A model generated the notes under the pieces. It saw only the letters and a program-made list of their open reading frames with translations, ran no database searches and was not told the origin of the DNA. The translations under genes were made by a program, and so were the position numbers. A stretch of DNA of 64,000 nucleotides from Sphaerolaimus hirsutus (Eukaryota > Nematoda > Chromadorea > Monhysterida > Sphaerolaimidae), in assembly GCA_964036195.1 (NCBI GenBank), contig OZ038454.1, positions 434,001 to 498,000 of the forward strand. Reading direction: 5' to 3'. Positions 13,115-25,026 of the stretch are shown piece after piece; positions within the stretch are counted from its first letter, which is position 1; each line of letters begins with the position of its first letter.

Positions 13115-13879
13115 TAAACATACGTAGGGAAGGATCAATAAAATAGTAATTATGTTGATAGATACAAGCATGCCCTAAGTGTATACCTATTTACCTATCT
13201 ATGTGACAAAACACAAATTATGCAAACAAGAAAAAAACATTGACAAAAACTAAAAACATTGACTAATGTTAACTGCCTACTCAATGTTATTTAAAATACA
13301 TTGAATACAAAAGTACATCAGTTATAAAAAGCACTCTAATGATACCTTGTTTCTGAATACAAAAAAAACAATGTTATACAACTAACTACATCTAGGTACT
13401 TATTTTTTTTATTTTTTTTTTACAAATACATTTACATTTCTCACACAGAAAGTAAGTGTATTTATGTATTTACTAATGTGGTAGTTAAATATTCAACTGA
13501 ACATAAGGTTCAATCAACTACTACACTAAGACTTACGGACTTTTCAGATTTCAACCATTCAAACTGAACGGACTGAATGTGATAAATAAATACAGAGAAT
13601 GCTGCCATATTTATAGGTATGAATTCACGCAAAAATTGTGCAAATTAAATATTTAAATAATGTATTTATAAATGAGAAAATAAACTTTTCCTTTTTCTAT
13701 TCAGATTGGATACGGTAGCTTTCATTGTAATTTCTTCGATTCATTCATTGAGCTTGCGCAAAGGCTCAACACACCAGTTGAAAATGCCACAAATGTCAAC
13801 TGGTTCCCATCCCAATTCAAAGCTGCCTCACGAGACGACGAACGATGTTCAAATGCAAAAGTGTTGGATCGTGCCTACA
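13115..13879. other. no gene seen
   Basis: AT-rich, with part of the GTTGACA palindrome family near 13,765-13,830. Confidence 0.45.
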
Positions 13880-14602
13880 CACACTAGTTTTCACCGTGAC
13901 TTCGTGTGAAAACTGAAAGTGTTTCAAATGCAAATTAATGAACACGGTTGAATGATTTCATTTTTATTGGAATTTAAATTGATGAAAGTTAAAATTAAAT
14001 TTTTTTCAACTAAAACACATACAGCATACAAAGAGAGTAGGCTGGATGTGGCCATGTGGCCATTTCAGTTTTCACATCGGTCACGGTGAAAACAAGGTAC
14101 CGTATTTCTCCAATCAAAGCACCCCGGGTGCTTTACAAAATTGGAGCACTTTTTGAACTACTTTTCAAGTGCCGTTTATAGCACCCTGGTGCAATGCAAA
14201 TCACCGGGTGCTACACTATGGTAAAGTTGAAATGCTTTTGATGAACTTCAGCAATATTCCCATGACCCAGAAATCGCTGAACACAAGCGCCACTTCAAGT
14301 TGCTCTGGTGAATTACACCAGAAGCGTTTGATGTGGCCGCAGCATGCAATTTAATATGTGTGCAATGTGTGCAAAACAATGCCGAGTGCCATGCAAACAA
14401 ATTCCCATGCAACAGATGGTCTTGTGATCTTTCCTCACCGCAATATTATTTACGATAAGAGATGATCACCAAAAAATTTTTGGATGAGAAGTAAAGCACC
14501 CGGGTGCTTTACTTGGAACAATTTGCACAGCACAGCACCCCGGGAGCTTTGAACGGGGGGGTGCTTTGATCGGAGAAATACGGTAGTGTGTGTAGGGCCA
14601 AT
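13880..14602. mobile_element. inverted-repeat element CCTACACACACTAGTTTTCAC, split by a nested element
   Basis: Family with ends CTACACACACTAGTTTTCAC and an AT-rich centre with GTGGCCATGTGGCCATTT. Other copies: 42961-43181 (in a CDC20 intron) and 53064-53304. Confidence 0.65.
14100..14583. mobile_element. CCGTATT-ended element, CTCCAATCAAAGCACCC type
   Basis: 484 bases, TA flanks. It interrupts the ACACACTAGTTTTCACC element at 13,880-14,602: host sequence GTGAAAAC resumes as GTGTGTGTAGGGC on the far side. Confidence 0.7.
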
Positions 14603-15240
14603 ATGACGTTGCAAATGAAACTGTATTGTTGAAATGAATAATGTGCTCAACGATGGGTGAGTTTGTCAAAATAAAAACACTATGTATTTTGAGTTTTTCA
14701 AAAATGAATATCTGTGTTTTGAGGTTTTTTCATGAAAAAAACTTGAGTTTCGTGTTTCATTTCTGTTTTTTTTTGTTGTAGAAACTAGGTTTTTGGTAAA
14801 AACTCAAGTATTCTGATAAAAACTCAAGTTTTAGTAAACACTGAAGTTTTTTTGGTATCAACTCAAGTTTTCAACAAAAAGTTGCATTTTACAGCATTTT
14901 ACTGTGGAAAAAGGGGTTTTCTTATCAAATATTGGTTTTGCACACGTTTTTACATGTATTGGAAAATTTTCATTAATTAATTTTCATTTTCATTTTTTTA
15001 GTTAACTGGTGGTAGTTCTAAATGGGTGAACACAAGACACCTTTGACAGCTTGGAAGCTGAGGAGCCCTCCCTCAGCTCCATTGTGAGCTAGCAGACTTT
15101 GGTGGCTCCTGAACACTTTGATCACAGTCCCCATCATTGTCGTAACCACCAGGGAATGCGGACACCATCTTTTATTTTTTGAATACTTATTTCATCATTC
15201 AACTTGGATACTTTATGTGCATATTTACACACAATACATA
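14603..15240. other. no gene seen
   Basis: AT-rich with AACTCAAGTTTT repeats at 14,690-14,880. Confidence 0.45.
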
Positions 15241-15686
15241 CCGTATTTCCTCGAAATACCCCCCGGGGGGTGATTGTTTCATAGTGGTCCCGAGAGGGGG
15301 GGGGGGGTTAAACGAGGGGGGGGGGGGGGTATTTCGAGGGGGGGGTTATTATTTCACAAGAAATTTTTTGAAAACCAAGTACGAAATTGTCGTCTGAAAC
15401 GTACGCAGACGTCGAAAAATGCAACAAAAACTGCCATTTATAAGGTTCTGTAGACTAATAAATATTAGTACGTAGATGGTATAAACACTGTTCTAACGTG
15501 ATTCCGACATTGTTTTAACATGTGTTCTGCACTACGCAGAACATAAACTGCCGTATTTGTCATGTACGTTCTCTTTACACTCAATTTGGGGGGGGGGGTA
15601 TTTCGAGGGGGGGGGGTGATTGTTTCATAGTGGTCTCGAGAGGGGGGGGGGTATTTCAAGGGGGGGGGTATTTCGAGGAAATACGG
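15241..15686. mobile_element. CCGTATT-ended element, CCTCGAAATACCCC type
   Basis: Ends CCGTATTTCCTCGAAATACC and complement, TA on both sides. Both arms hold long G runs (GGGGGGGGTATTTCGAGG). Same type: 29665-31327, 55756-56190, 59555-59989, and fragments near 27,210-27,540. Confidence 0.75.
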
Positions 15687-16840
15687 TATATGTGTACTTT
15701 ATGTATGCACATATTCACATTGTTCAGTTCAAATCAAGTTTCTAAAATTGCTTGGATCAGAAAACACAAAAAAAAACATTTCCGTATTTTCTGTGTTTCC
15801 GTGTTTCCGTGTTCTCCAAAAAAGAACCCATTTGAGTTTCCGTGTTTTTCAAAATTGTTGAGTTTCCGTGTTTCTGTGTTAAACAAAAACTAGGAAACTC
15901 AATGAGTTTCCGTATTTAATATGTGTGTTTTTGCCATCGTTGAATGTGCTATGTGCAATGTACAGGGCTGGCATGAAGTGTATGTGTATACAAAAATGCG
16001 TAGTGTTACTCACGAGCAAACTTAAAATTGGGATGGGAACCAGTTGACATCCGGGGTCCTTGTCAACTGGTGTGTAGGGCCTAACTGACATAATAATACG
16101 GAAAATAAAATTCACAGCCGCCTTGCACTCAACAATTGCGCACTGGAACTGCTGGTGGCCATTTGGGGGCACTCGTTGAATTTCACATTTCCATTTGATT
16201 TGCACTCTTCATTTTGGCGGTCGACCCAAATTTTGGACTCACTGTTGGGCTGTGGCAAGGCCCCTGATTTTTTAGAGGTGTGTTAGATGGTTAAATATAT
16301 GGTTTTAGTTGGAATAACTCATTCGGTCATTTTTTACTGAAAGTTTTCCGGGAATTTTCCGCATTTTTGATATTTAGCAGTGGGAATTTGTGGAATTGGG
16401 AAGTTATTTAAGCAGGGGGTATTATTAGAGGTGATACTTAATTATATACAATGAGCGTACGATAAAATAAAATCACATCAAGAAGCGAGTTTTTTCTATT
16501 AATTAGTGGGTGAAAAAATAAGTGGGATTAGTTACAAAGAACAATTTTCACCGTACCGAAGTATTATTCGTTTCATTTCTATATCCATCTCATAAACGGG
16601 TGCGAACAACAACAAAAATCCAAATTTTGCGCAATGGCGTCGCGCTCACTGGTAGACCACTTAAATTTGGCAAATTAATAAATCTGTATTGAACACATTT
16701 TTAGTTTATCAGAATGTCAACTACTACTCCTCTGCCAAGTAGGGTTCAAAAGGGATCTTAATCCCGAATACCGTTAATTTTCGGGATTTCGCGGTCCCGA
16801 TCCCGACCCCTGAAAATTTTAAAACCAATCCCAATCCTGG
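15687..16840. other. no gene seen
   Basis: GTTTCCGTGTTT repeats at 15,780-15,920 and a GTTGACA-family fragment at 16,030-16,080. Nothing else recognised. Confidence 0.45.
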
Positions 16841-17873
16841 AAAAATTTGCCTGATGACTTTGTACTGAGAAATGTGAACGGAAGACTCCAGTGTGCATTT
16901 TATATTATACTTATTTATCTGGCATTCAAGTGTGTTAATGTTGCATGGCACACTCAAATTTTCAGTTCCAGTTCGAACACTTTTTCAAGGGCGGAATTCA
17001 AAAGGGCGGAATTAAAATCGGGGGTGGAATTCCAAAACGTCCGAACCGCCCTCGATTTCAATTCCGCACATGAAACGTTCGAACACTTTTTCGACGGCGG
17101 AATTGCCTCGAATTGTGCACAGGCGGAATTAATTTGGAAAAGGCGGAAAGCGCAATGCGTTTCGTCCGCACTTTTTTTACTCATGGCGGAATTGTGCATG
17201 GGCCGTATTGATTCGGAAAAGGCGGAAAGCGCAAAGCGTTTGAACAACGTCCGCACTCTTTTGAGTGTGCGGTGCGCCATCTAGGCAAGAAAACATTGGG
17301 ACACTTTCTAGGGGTGGAATTCAGTTTTGGTTTACACAAATATGCCACGCGGTGAACTTCAATATTTTTTAAACAAGTTGATATTACTAAAAAATTTATC
17401 TATTCATTTTTGAAGACAAAGCCTAGATCTACCTATAAAAATTTTTTCACAAATATATTTGGCAAGATAAGTGAGATGTGTTTCTCACAACAACCTTCTC
17501 TAATGGGTGGAATTGAAAGTCAAGGGCTGAATTGAAAGTGTCCCAATCATTTTGAAACTTGCTGCGTGAAAATGTTATGACACGCAAATCAGCGAAAAGT
17601 GTACGAATTCGTCCGGACTCCATTCGAATGTCCAAAAAATGCCCTAAAAATGCTTTAAAAAATTGTTCGAACTGCACTTGGCGTTCCGCCTTGGTGGAAC
17701 TCAACAACGTTCGAACTGCACTTGAAAATTTTGAGTGTGCGGTGCGCTATTAGACCCTCTTGTGAAATATTAGTAGAAACGTGGACCGCGATAAAAAAAT
17801 ATTCAATATGGTAAACTCAAATGCGTTCAAAACAGATGTTTTTATAAGTTTCCCAAATTTCAATAGTGTACTA
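16841..17873. repeat. GGCGGAATT-rich repeat pair
   Basis: Two related blocks (16,930-17,284 and 17,450-17,755), both ending GAGTGTGCGGTGCGC. ORFs of up to 145 codons here come from the repeated GGCGGAATTC unit. Confidence 0.5.
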
Positions 17874-18232
17874 CCGTATTACTTCTAATAGAAGAAAGTC
17901 GTTTTTTCAGTCTTACGTTTCACCTACCGTTCTATCGGAGGTGCCGTTCTTTTACACATTTTTTTAAATAGTTTTTTTAAATGACACTTGAACAATATTT
18001 TCAACAATATCAGAGCGTCAATCTGAACTTCAGTATCTATTTGAATGCTTTGAACGTTCGCTACATATCTTTGTGTTTTGGCACACTTCCAAAGTGATTT
18101 CTACCTGCCATTCTATTGTATTCAATGGAATGGTACCGCTTTATTGTTTGTTCTAAAAACGTGCTAAAACCTGCCATTATATTAAAGGTGCCCTTCTATT
18201 GGAGGTATGCAGTTCCATTAGAAGAAATACGG
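17874..18232. mobile_element. CCGTATT-ended element, CTTCTAATAGAA type
   Basis: 359 bases with CCGTATTACTTCTAATAGAA and its complement at the ends. Left flank TA, right flank TG. Confidence 0.65.
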
Positions 18233-18776
18233 TGGTGTGCCTGGCGGCAATGGACATTCAGCCCAATTTAAATTTCCATAGGAACTTGCATTTCGGACGG
18301 ATTTGAGATTCAATGGTTACTTAGGCAAATTTCTCTTCAGAAATGCGAGTGCCCATCGGAAGGATGGATAGAAGTTTTGAAAAAACTCGCTGGCAACTTG
18401 CCAGGGGGCGGAGAGAACACGGCCATTGGTTGACTCCGCCCACTTTGAGTGCCAATGTCTCCATTTTGCCAGTCGGTCGCGGTTTGATTTTCATCTGATT
18501 TTTCCCGCATTTCTTGTGTTTTGGCATCGAATGCGGCCGGCCACAGCCAGTAAAGCTAAAAGAATATCACAGAGTGGGGTCGGTTTCAAAATAGTGAATT
18601 TCAAAGTTGTCGGTTCCGGTTCTCGGTACTTGGTTATGTGCTTTTCAGAACTTTCAAATCAGAAACTTTTCCTTTTGATTTAAAGAAAATATCTGATCTT
18701 TTAAAAGGAAAATTAGTTGAAAAAAATCAAGCGCCAAACAAAACACTAAGTTTTCAGACGTTGTTTTTAAAAGCAC
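18233..18776. other. 3' flank of LPP, no second gene seen
   Basis: A 68-codon ORF starting at 18527 on the minus strand begins MPKHKKCGKNQMKIKPRP. It has no family match or splice support and was not called. Confidence 0.4.
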
Positions 18777-18876
18777 TTATTTGAAAAAGGTTGAAAAAAT
18801 TAAAAGCGCACCGAAACATACTAAAAGGGCAGCATAAATCGCTCCAATAACTGCACCAGCAACCACATCACTCAAC
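18777..18876 (-). CDS. PLPP: LPP exon 6: end of C3, last membrane segment, stop
   Basis: Begins with the base that completes the split Arg codon, then LSDVVAG: Asp256 completes C3. A last hydrophobic span and a short FFK tail precede TAA at 18777-18779. GTATGT inside this exon resembles a donor, so a longer spliced tail cannot be excluded, but ending shortly after the sixth membrane segment is usual for the family. Confidence 0.8.
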
Positions 18877-21800
18877 CTGGGGGCAGTCCCGAGCCCTGGA
18901 AAGTGTAAGGTCAGGTGTCAAATCTCATTTTAAATGCCAATCCGAACAAAAATTATATTACCGAACTTTGCATGACAATCGACAAATTTGTAATTTCTAT
19001 TATTTACATGACATTTTACTAACCATTGCAAACACAAACGATTTTGAATTTACGAATTTTTTGGAGTTCATGAATTTTGGAAATCCATTTTTGGAAAAAA
19101 TTCGAAATTCTAAGTCATTTAAGAAAAAAAACCATGCAACAATTTACACACTTTCCAGACACGACTTTGCCACCGTTACATTTGACACTTGACGTTACAC
19201 TTTACAGGGTGCGGGGCTGGCACCTATGGTAGTGGTCGACGATCCTCGTAATGCACACCCACGTGTAGTAGGTGAAAAACACAAATTGAGCCATAAGGAG
19301 CAAAAGTTGCCTTCCGAACGATGGCACTAAGCGACGTTCCACGTAGAACTGCGTTGGGGCAAATTTTTATGTTTCGGTCATAATATTTAAACCGTATACC
19401 GTTGTTTATACCGTATATTCTTTATAAGTCCCCTTAGAAAATAGTGAATATTAGAACCTTGTCGAAAATCCCGATCCCGAGATCTCGTGATAATAATCTG
19501 AAACTTCAAAAAAAAACAGTCCTGATACCAGAGTTGTGCAAATACTGGTATTTTTGGAAAACGTAAACGTAAACGTAAATACCTTTTCCAAATCGAAAGT
19601 ATAAATACTAAAACGTAAGGTATTTTAAAAATACCAAGGAATACGTAAAACAAATGTAAACGTAAAAAAATTTACGCACAGTATTTGCCATTGTGCTTTG
19701 GAAAATACCATTATTTTTACCTATATATTTATGGGTCAATCGCTCAATCTGCACCACTTTCTGTTATAAGTGTGACCAAATACAACCACGCTGGTGGATC
19801 TGGGGGAGTCCCAGACATTGCAAAATGCCTTGTAAAATGTCAAATGGCATGCAAAGTGTCTAAAGTCATGCAAAATACCCTGGAAGGTGGCAAATCTTAG
19901 CTATTTTGCTGGGCATTTCAGATGAGTTTTGACATTTGCATGAAATTTACATTTTACAGGGCATCGTACTGAATCTAGGATAGGCACTAGAGCTTGCACT
20001 CGCCCTGCCAGTTTCAAAACGTGTACTACTCACAGTTGTTGCAAGTGCGTCGTCGGAATTGATCACAAAAAAATTAAAAACGCAAGGCTCCACAAACAGA
20101 CAAAAAGGTTTCTGTGTTCAGCATTTGAACACATTTATGAGTATTTATGTACCCAGTATTCCATGTGTAAGTGCAAGCGTGAGGTCACTTTTTTCATACA
20201 CACCGCTTTTCTGTATGTATACATGTTACATTTATGCAAAAACGTAATAATATTTTTGGCTGCTAGGTGGTGCGGCCACGTGTGAACGATCACAAGTTTT
20301 TTTACGTTTTCCCTAGTACTCGGGTATTTTGGTCAGGAAAACATAACAAAATGTAATGGTATTTTTGGAAAACGTAAACGTAAACGTAAGTATAAATACC
20401 CAAATAACCGGGTATTTTGGGTAAACGTAAATACGTTTTTCCAACTCTGCCTGATACAGAGACCCCTACCCCCATCCCAACACGTTGTTTCCGTTTGAAC
20501 TCTAGCTACGTCGAGTCTATGCCGGGACTTATCTGAACCGCTACTCATCTAGATCTGACAATCATCTAGATGTACCCGCAACTCATCTGCCCCTTCCCCC
20601 GCAGCCGCAGACATTAGACGTAGGCTTAGGATGGCACACACAAAAAACGCTTGCCAACAGCGGCTGGCTGGCACTTTACACACACTTGGGACACACCTGT
20701 GGTGATTCTAATAATTATGTGATGACAGTGTTGGCAAATATGTGCAGGCATGCGTGGTGATTATGTGCATGTGTTGTGATTATGTAATTGTGGCATCCAA
20801 TTCTAAAAGTCAACAAGTCCAAAATATGAAAATTTAGAGTTAGGCCCGACAACGTCATCTACTTCTGCACATTTTTCATCATTTTCCATAAATTTTTTGA
20901 CCTCATATGCCCATATGGCAAAGTGCCAAATTTGACATTTTTGGGAAAAATGGAAAAAAATTGGGCAAGAAGTCGACAAGTCCACTTAGTTTTGGGCTAA
21001 AAGTCGACAGGTCCACCTTCCGCCGCCATTTTTATGGGAAAAAACGCAAGAAATGTGATAAGTCCACTATGGACACTGATTTCTAAAAGTCTACAAGTCC
21101 ATAAATTTTCCATAAGGCAGGCGCAGATTGGACGGGAACAAAAGTGTTCTCGAGTGCAAGAAGTCGACAACTCCATTTTCCTCCCCAAAACAGTTTTGTT
21201 CGGTCCGAGTAGAATTTAATAGACACCCAATTTTTCCATTATATGTTGAGAGTAGGGGCTGAAAATTTGACAATTTATTGTTAACATTTGAAACTTTATG
21301 TTGAGCATGAAAGAGCCCCATTGGACACACACTTCGGACCTGGAATTGGAAATGAAACTTAAAATGTGATTTACTCAAAATTGCATTTTGCGGACTTGTT
21401 GACTTTTAGAATTAGACGCCTCAATTGTGTACAGTGCCAAGTGCCAGCCAGCCACTTTCAGCAAGCATCTTATGTGTGTGCGCCACTCTGCGGTGTGCAT
21501 CACGCAGTACACAACGACTGCGGCTGCGGCGGGGTCTAGATGAGTAGCGGGCAGATCTGCATGAGTGACAGGTTTAGATGAGTGGCGGGTTTTGATGAGT
21601 AGCGAGCCCACGTCCCTACATCCACCCTACAACTAACCACAAGAAAAATACAGCACATAATGGACAGAGTCGCGTGTCCAGAGGGCATGCTCAATCTGGC
21701 ATCTTGCACCCGTATCTCATTTTCATTCGTACACTGGACCATTTCAGTGGGCACGAACAAAGTGCGGTTATTTATACAATCGGTTTCACCGCCGAATTGC

Positions 21801-24682
21801 TCGAAATTTGGCTGGCACACTGCCAAAAAGTTTGGTCTGAGGCGCCCTATTGTAGTTTTGAGAATGTCCACTGTGACTAGGGCGCTGCCGTAGGTCATCG
21901 TGTAGCCAACTGCGTAGGGGGCAACAGTTTTTTTTATTTACGTGATGGGACTTGGTCAAATGTAAAGTCAAATGCAAAGTCAAATGTCAAAAGTAAAGTG
22001 TCAAATGTAAAGTCAAATGCAAAGTCAAATGTCAAAAGTAAAGTGTCAAATGTAAAGTCAAATGCAATGTCAAATGTAAAGTAAAGTGTCAATTGCGTAT
22101 CCAAATTAGCATTGAAAAAATGACCGATTTTGAGAAAATATAATTAAATATTATCTCAGAAAATCTCCCAAGAAAAAAATATAATTAAATCCCTTGGGTC
22201 ATTTTTGAAAATATAATTAAATCTCTGAGAAAATCTCTTGCAGTTCAAAAAAAAATCTCATAAAATCTCTAAACTTTAGGTATGATTTCATCGATATTTC
22301 AAGATGTTTGAACCATTGAGAGTAGATAGTAAGCACACTATGCATTTTTTAACTTTTTCATTCATAATTTCATATGATAACGACATATTATCTACTGATG
22401 GCACATTTTGTACTACCCTGTATTTAGTATCTGAATAATGAACAAAAATATGGTTTAGGCACATTTTACCTCATATTAGAATACATTACTTTCATGTGTG
22501 ATGATTCCCATAGAATTTATCAGATGGCTTTTTCACCAAAATTTGGTAACAATATTTCCAAAGCATGCTGTCAACTTTTTAGTTGTTAAAACAGCTAGAA
22601 CCCATTGCATAAGTTTACCCGTTGCACAAGTAGACCCGGTGCCAATGTAGACCCAGTGGTTAGGTACAACCCCGTACTTGAGCACTGAGTCTTCATGGGA
22701 CTGCAGGGGTTCAGTATGGTTCAGGAATTAAAACATATTACATTTACTCAATAATATATATACTTGAGTATTAAGTAAATATATATAAATTTCCCCTGAA
22801 AAAGTACCAGTACTCTATTTTATGTATACTTCTTGAAAGTACTTGTGCACAGAAAATGTTTTTCAGATAACTTTTTTATTGGCTCTTTCATGCCATAGAA
22901 CAGAAAAAAGGGGAAGAAAAACTACAAATAGTGGGAAATAGCCAAAAATGGGTAAATAATTGAATATATCGTTTAAATAAGATGGAAATTTGTAAAAAAA
23001 GCACATGAACTAGTGAATTTGAAGGTGAAAATAGGCAAATATAGAGAGATTTTCTCAAGAGATTTTCTCAATCAGGAGAAAATATAATTAAATCTCTCTG
23101 GATAATCATGGAAAAAATATAAATCTCAGAAAATCTTATATTTTTTGAGATTTTCTGAGATTTTTTAAATATAAATCTCCCAGAGATTTTTTCAATGCTA
23201 ATCCAAATCGTATTGTTGACATAAGATTTGGATACAAAAACATAAGATTTGGATACACAATTGACACTTTACTTTTGACTTTACATTTGACACTTTACTT
23301 TACACTTAACAGGGCTTGGGACTGTCACCAGGACTTTGGCGGGAAGCGCCATGGCGATTTTCCGACCTCTAGCGCCAAGCGCCAGAAGCGCCATGGCCCT
23401 TTTAGTTTTGGCGCTTGCGCCAAGCGTTTTGTTCCTGGCGCCGGGTAAAAAAGAGCCATCACGGCATCCGTAGATTTCCTTTATTGTCGTGCAAAAATTT
23501 CTACCTACCAAATTATGTAAACCGAAATTGTCAACTCACCAACAATTTGATAGAATCTACTCGTTCGGAAAGCTCGTTTTTGACTAGTGTGCCATTGTTT
23601 GTTGTCGAAGTTGAAATAAGACGCCAGCAGTTCATAAGTGCACACCTGAAAACGTGATTTGGCTCATTCCAGGGGTGAACTTCCCACCCTGTCAAGTGAC
23701 AAGTCAAGTGTTGTTCTAGTGCAATCGTTATCGAATATGGAACTTGACGCGAATCGGTGCCAAGAGACGAATAGTAGAAATTAGACATTACACTTTTTTG
23801 TTTTATTTTCATTACATAACATGAAAATCTGAACTAGGGTTGGAAAAAAAACGTTTTTTTAACTCGATGTTTAAAAAAAACGTTTTTTAAAATAAAAAAC
23901 GTTTTTTAAGCTCCCAGATATGACCTTGTGTCAACATATAAGGTATATCAGACAGTGACCATACTCTGCGATGTTATATATGACCACATAATGGCTGTGC
24001 TGTGGAGCCATGGGATGGCATTGTAAGTGGTGATTTGTGTCAAAAATATCCATTTTTTTGTCGCAACTTGAACTTGAGTAACTGAAGTAACTTGAACGCA
24101 CTTGAGTTTACTGCAATGAGTTTTATTTACTCTCCGTCAACTGCAGTTGACAAACAACTAATTCAAGTAAACTCAAGTGCCATTCAGGGCTGATTTGAGG
24201 TAACTAAATTCTGTTTACTGGGCTGTAAAGAAATACGTGAAGCACCAGCCAGCCCCGCAAAACAGTCGTAACCCAACATAAAAAACCAACCAATAGAACG
24301 GGAAAGACATAAGTAGCCAGAATCAGATGTCCAGGGGCACTCCCAGACCGTGTAAAAAGCTCTGTAAGATGTCAAATGTCATGCAAAGTGTCAAAAGTCA
24401 TGCAAAATGCCCTGCAAAATGGTAACCGAGTTGCCATTTTGCAGGGCATTTTACATGACTTTTGACACTTTGCATGACATTAGACATTTTACAGGGTTTT
24501 TTACAGGGTCTGGGACTGGCACCAGTGGACACCCTCTGCGGTTTCAACGGGAACTGTATACTGTCATCGTCGCAACTGAACCCGCGCTCGGTGGGTGGGA
24601 TAAATGCTAGGATTTCCACTATGAGCACGGCTGAAACGAGCATGAACAGCACTGTGATTTCGCCCACAAATTGCCACTGCAT
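18777..24682 (-). CDS. PLPP: phospholipid phosphatase (LPP/PAP2 family), six exons
   Basis: Integral membrane enzyme that removes the phosphate from lipid phosphates such as phosphatidate and lysophosphatidate. Exons in transcript order: 24523-24682, 24237-24331, 23540-23645, 21638-21909, 19224-19348, 18777-18876. Phases join exactly and give 285 codons, the normal family length. Visible family marks: RGFSCDDDSI after the first membrane segment (about residue 33), C1 KTTIGRLRP (K138, R145, P146), C2 PSGH (196-199), and C3 with R246, H252, D256. Hydrophobic stretches at about 7-28, 55-77, 205-215, 225-245 and 257-282 fit a six-span fold. C3 begins TR where the family usually has SR. Introns 1 and 5 consist of introner elements. 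The start is the ATG at 24682; a possible acceptor (TTGCAG) just upstream leaves room for a 5' exon. No AATAAA was seen soon after the stop. Family assignment is firm; substrate and paralogue are not determined. Confidence 0.9.
18877..19223 (-). mobile_element. introner element forming LPP intron 5
   Basis: All 347 bases between exons 5 and 6 are one MITE-like copy. In sense direction it opens GTGCCAGCCCCGCACCCTGT and closes ACTGCCCCCAG, with imperfect inverted ends (CCCTGTAAAGTGTAA against TTACACTTTCCAGGG). Flanks read ATAG before and CAG at its 3' end, a degraded 3-base target duplication. It splits the C3 motif between His252 and Asp256. The AT-rich centre is longer than in the 172-191-base copies. 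Confidence 0.85.
19224..19348 (-). CDS. PLPP: LPP exon 5: membrane segment and first half of C3
   Basis: This exon encodes FYVERRLVPSF, then a long hydrophobic span and TRIVDHYH, the first half of motif C3. It has no ATG and is only apparent by frame and motif. It ends in AG, directly followed by GTGCCAGCC of an introner. Confidence 0.85.
19529..20449. mobile_element. hAT-like element with CAGAGTTG ends, in LPP intron 4
   Basis: 921 bases, flanked by CCTGATAC on both sides. Ends are rich in AACGTAAACGTAAA. An introner-family copy (about 19,800-19,980) is embedded at a position homologous to that in 26037-26800. Confidence 0.8.
20515..21615. mobile_element. 1.1-kb inverted-repeat element in LPP intron 4
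   Basis: Arms pair around CTACTCATCTAGA...CCGCAGCCGCAG on the left and CTGCGGCTGCGG...TAGATGAGTAGCG on the right. The centre holds AAGTCGACAAGTCCA repeats and the second copy of the 1-263 repeat. It ends 23 bases from LPP exon 4. Confidence 0.65.
21638..21909 (-). CDS. PLPP: LPP exon 4: catalytic motifs C1 and C2
   Basis: The largest exon of the LPP gene, 272 bases. It carries C1 (KTTIGRLRP) and C2 (RLSMPSGHAT). The histidine of C2 is the conserved phosphatase residue. Between them is a Cys-containing loop with NNRT, a possible N-glycosylation site in what would be the extracellular loop. Acceptor is CTACGCAG, donor is GTTAGT. Confidence 0.9.
22107..23200. mobile_element. hAT-like element with TAGCATTGAAAAA ends, in LPP intron 3
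   Basis: 1,094 bases flanked by ATCCAAAT. Both ends carry repeats of AAAATATAATTAAATCTC. It is nested in a larger introner-family copy (about 21,950-23,330) recognisable by TGTAAAGTCAAATGC repeats on both sides. Confidence 0.75.
24332..24522 (-). mobile_element. introner element forming LPP intron 1, with CTG instead of CAG at the 3' end
   Basis: A 191-base inverted-repeat copy lies exactly between exon 1 and exon 2. Sense 5' end GTGCCAGTCCCAGACCCTG, 3' end GGTCTGGGAGTGCCCCTG. Both flanks show CTG, so the target duplication is CTG. Precise excision rebuilds QRVSTGHLIL in frame but implies GT-TG ends. A shifted pair (intron 24340-24530, also 191 bases) has GT-AG ends and gives QRVAPGHLIL, also in frame. 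Confidence 0.85.
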
Positions 24683-24815
24683 CGCCTGCAATTGAGGTTT
24701 TTATTTTATTTTTTATATTGTGAAACCTGGGACCAGTTCCACGTGTGGAAAATTGACAAACAAAAAACGCCTTAAGCGCACTGGGTTTTTGGCGCTTTGG
24801 TGGTTAAAGCTGCGA

Positions 24816-25026
24816 CTAGCGGGCACTCCCAGACCCTGTAAAAAGCCCCGTAAAATGTAAAATGTCATGCAAAGTGTCTAAACTCATAGAAAATGCCCAG
24901 CAAAGTGTCTAAACTCATAGAAAATGCCCAGCAAAATGGCAACCGAGTAGCCATTTGCAGGGCATTTTCCATGAATTTTGACACATTGCATGACATTTGA
25001 CATTTTACAGGGACTGGGATTGGCAC
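24816..25026 (-). mobile_element. introner-family copy just upstream of LPP
   Basis: Same family, about 206 bases between CTAG repeats at 24816-24819 and 25026-25029. Read in LPP sense it offers donor CTA|GTGCCA and acceptor CCGCTAG, so it could be an intron in the 5' untranslated region. An internal stretch (around 24878-24932) is duplicated. Whether the flanks are transcribed is unknown. Confidence 0.6.

Noticed and set aside
16847..17284. 145-codon ORF
   Set aside because: Built from repeated GGCGGAATT units, with a comparable ORF on the opposite strand; no family resemblance.
18321..18527. 68-codon basic ORF next to the LPP 3' end
   Set aside because: No splice support, family match or regulatory context; left uncalled.
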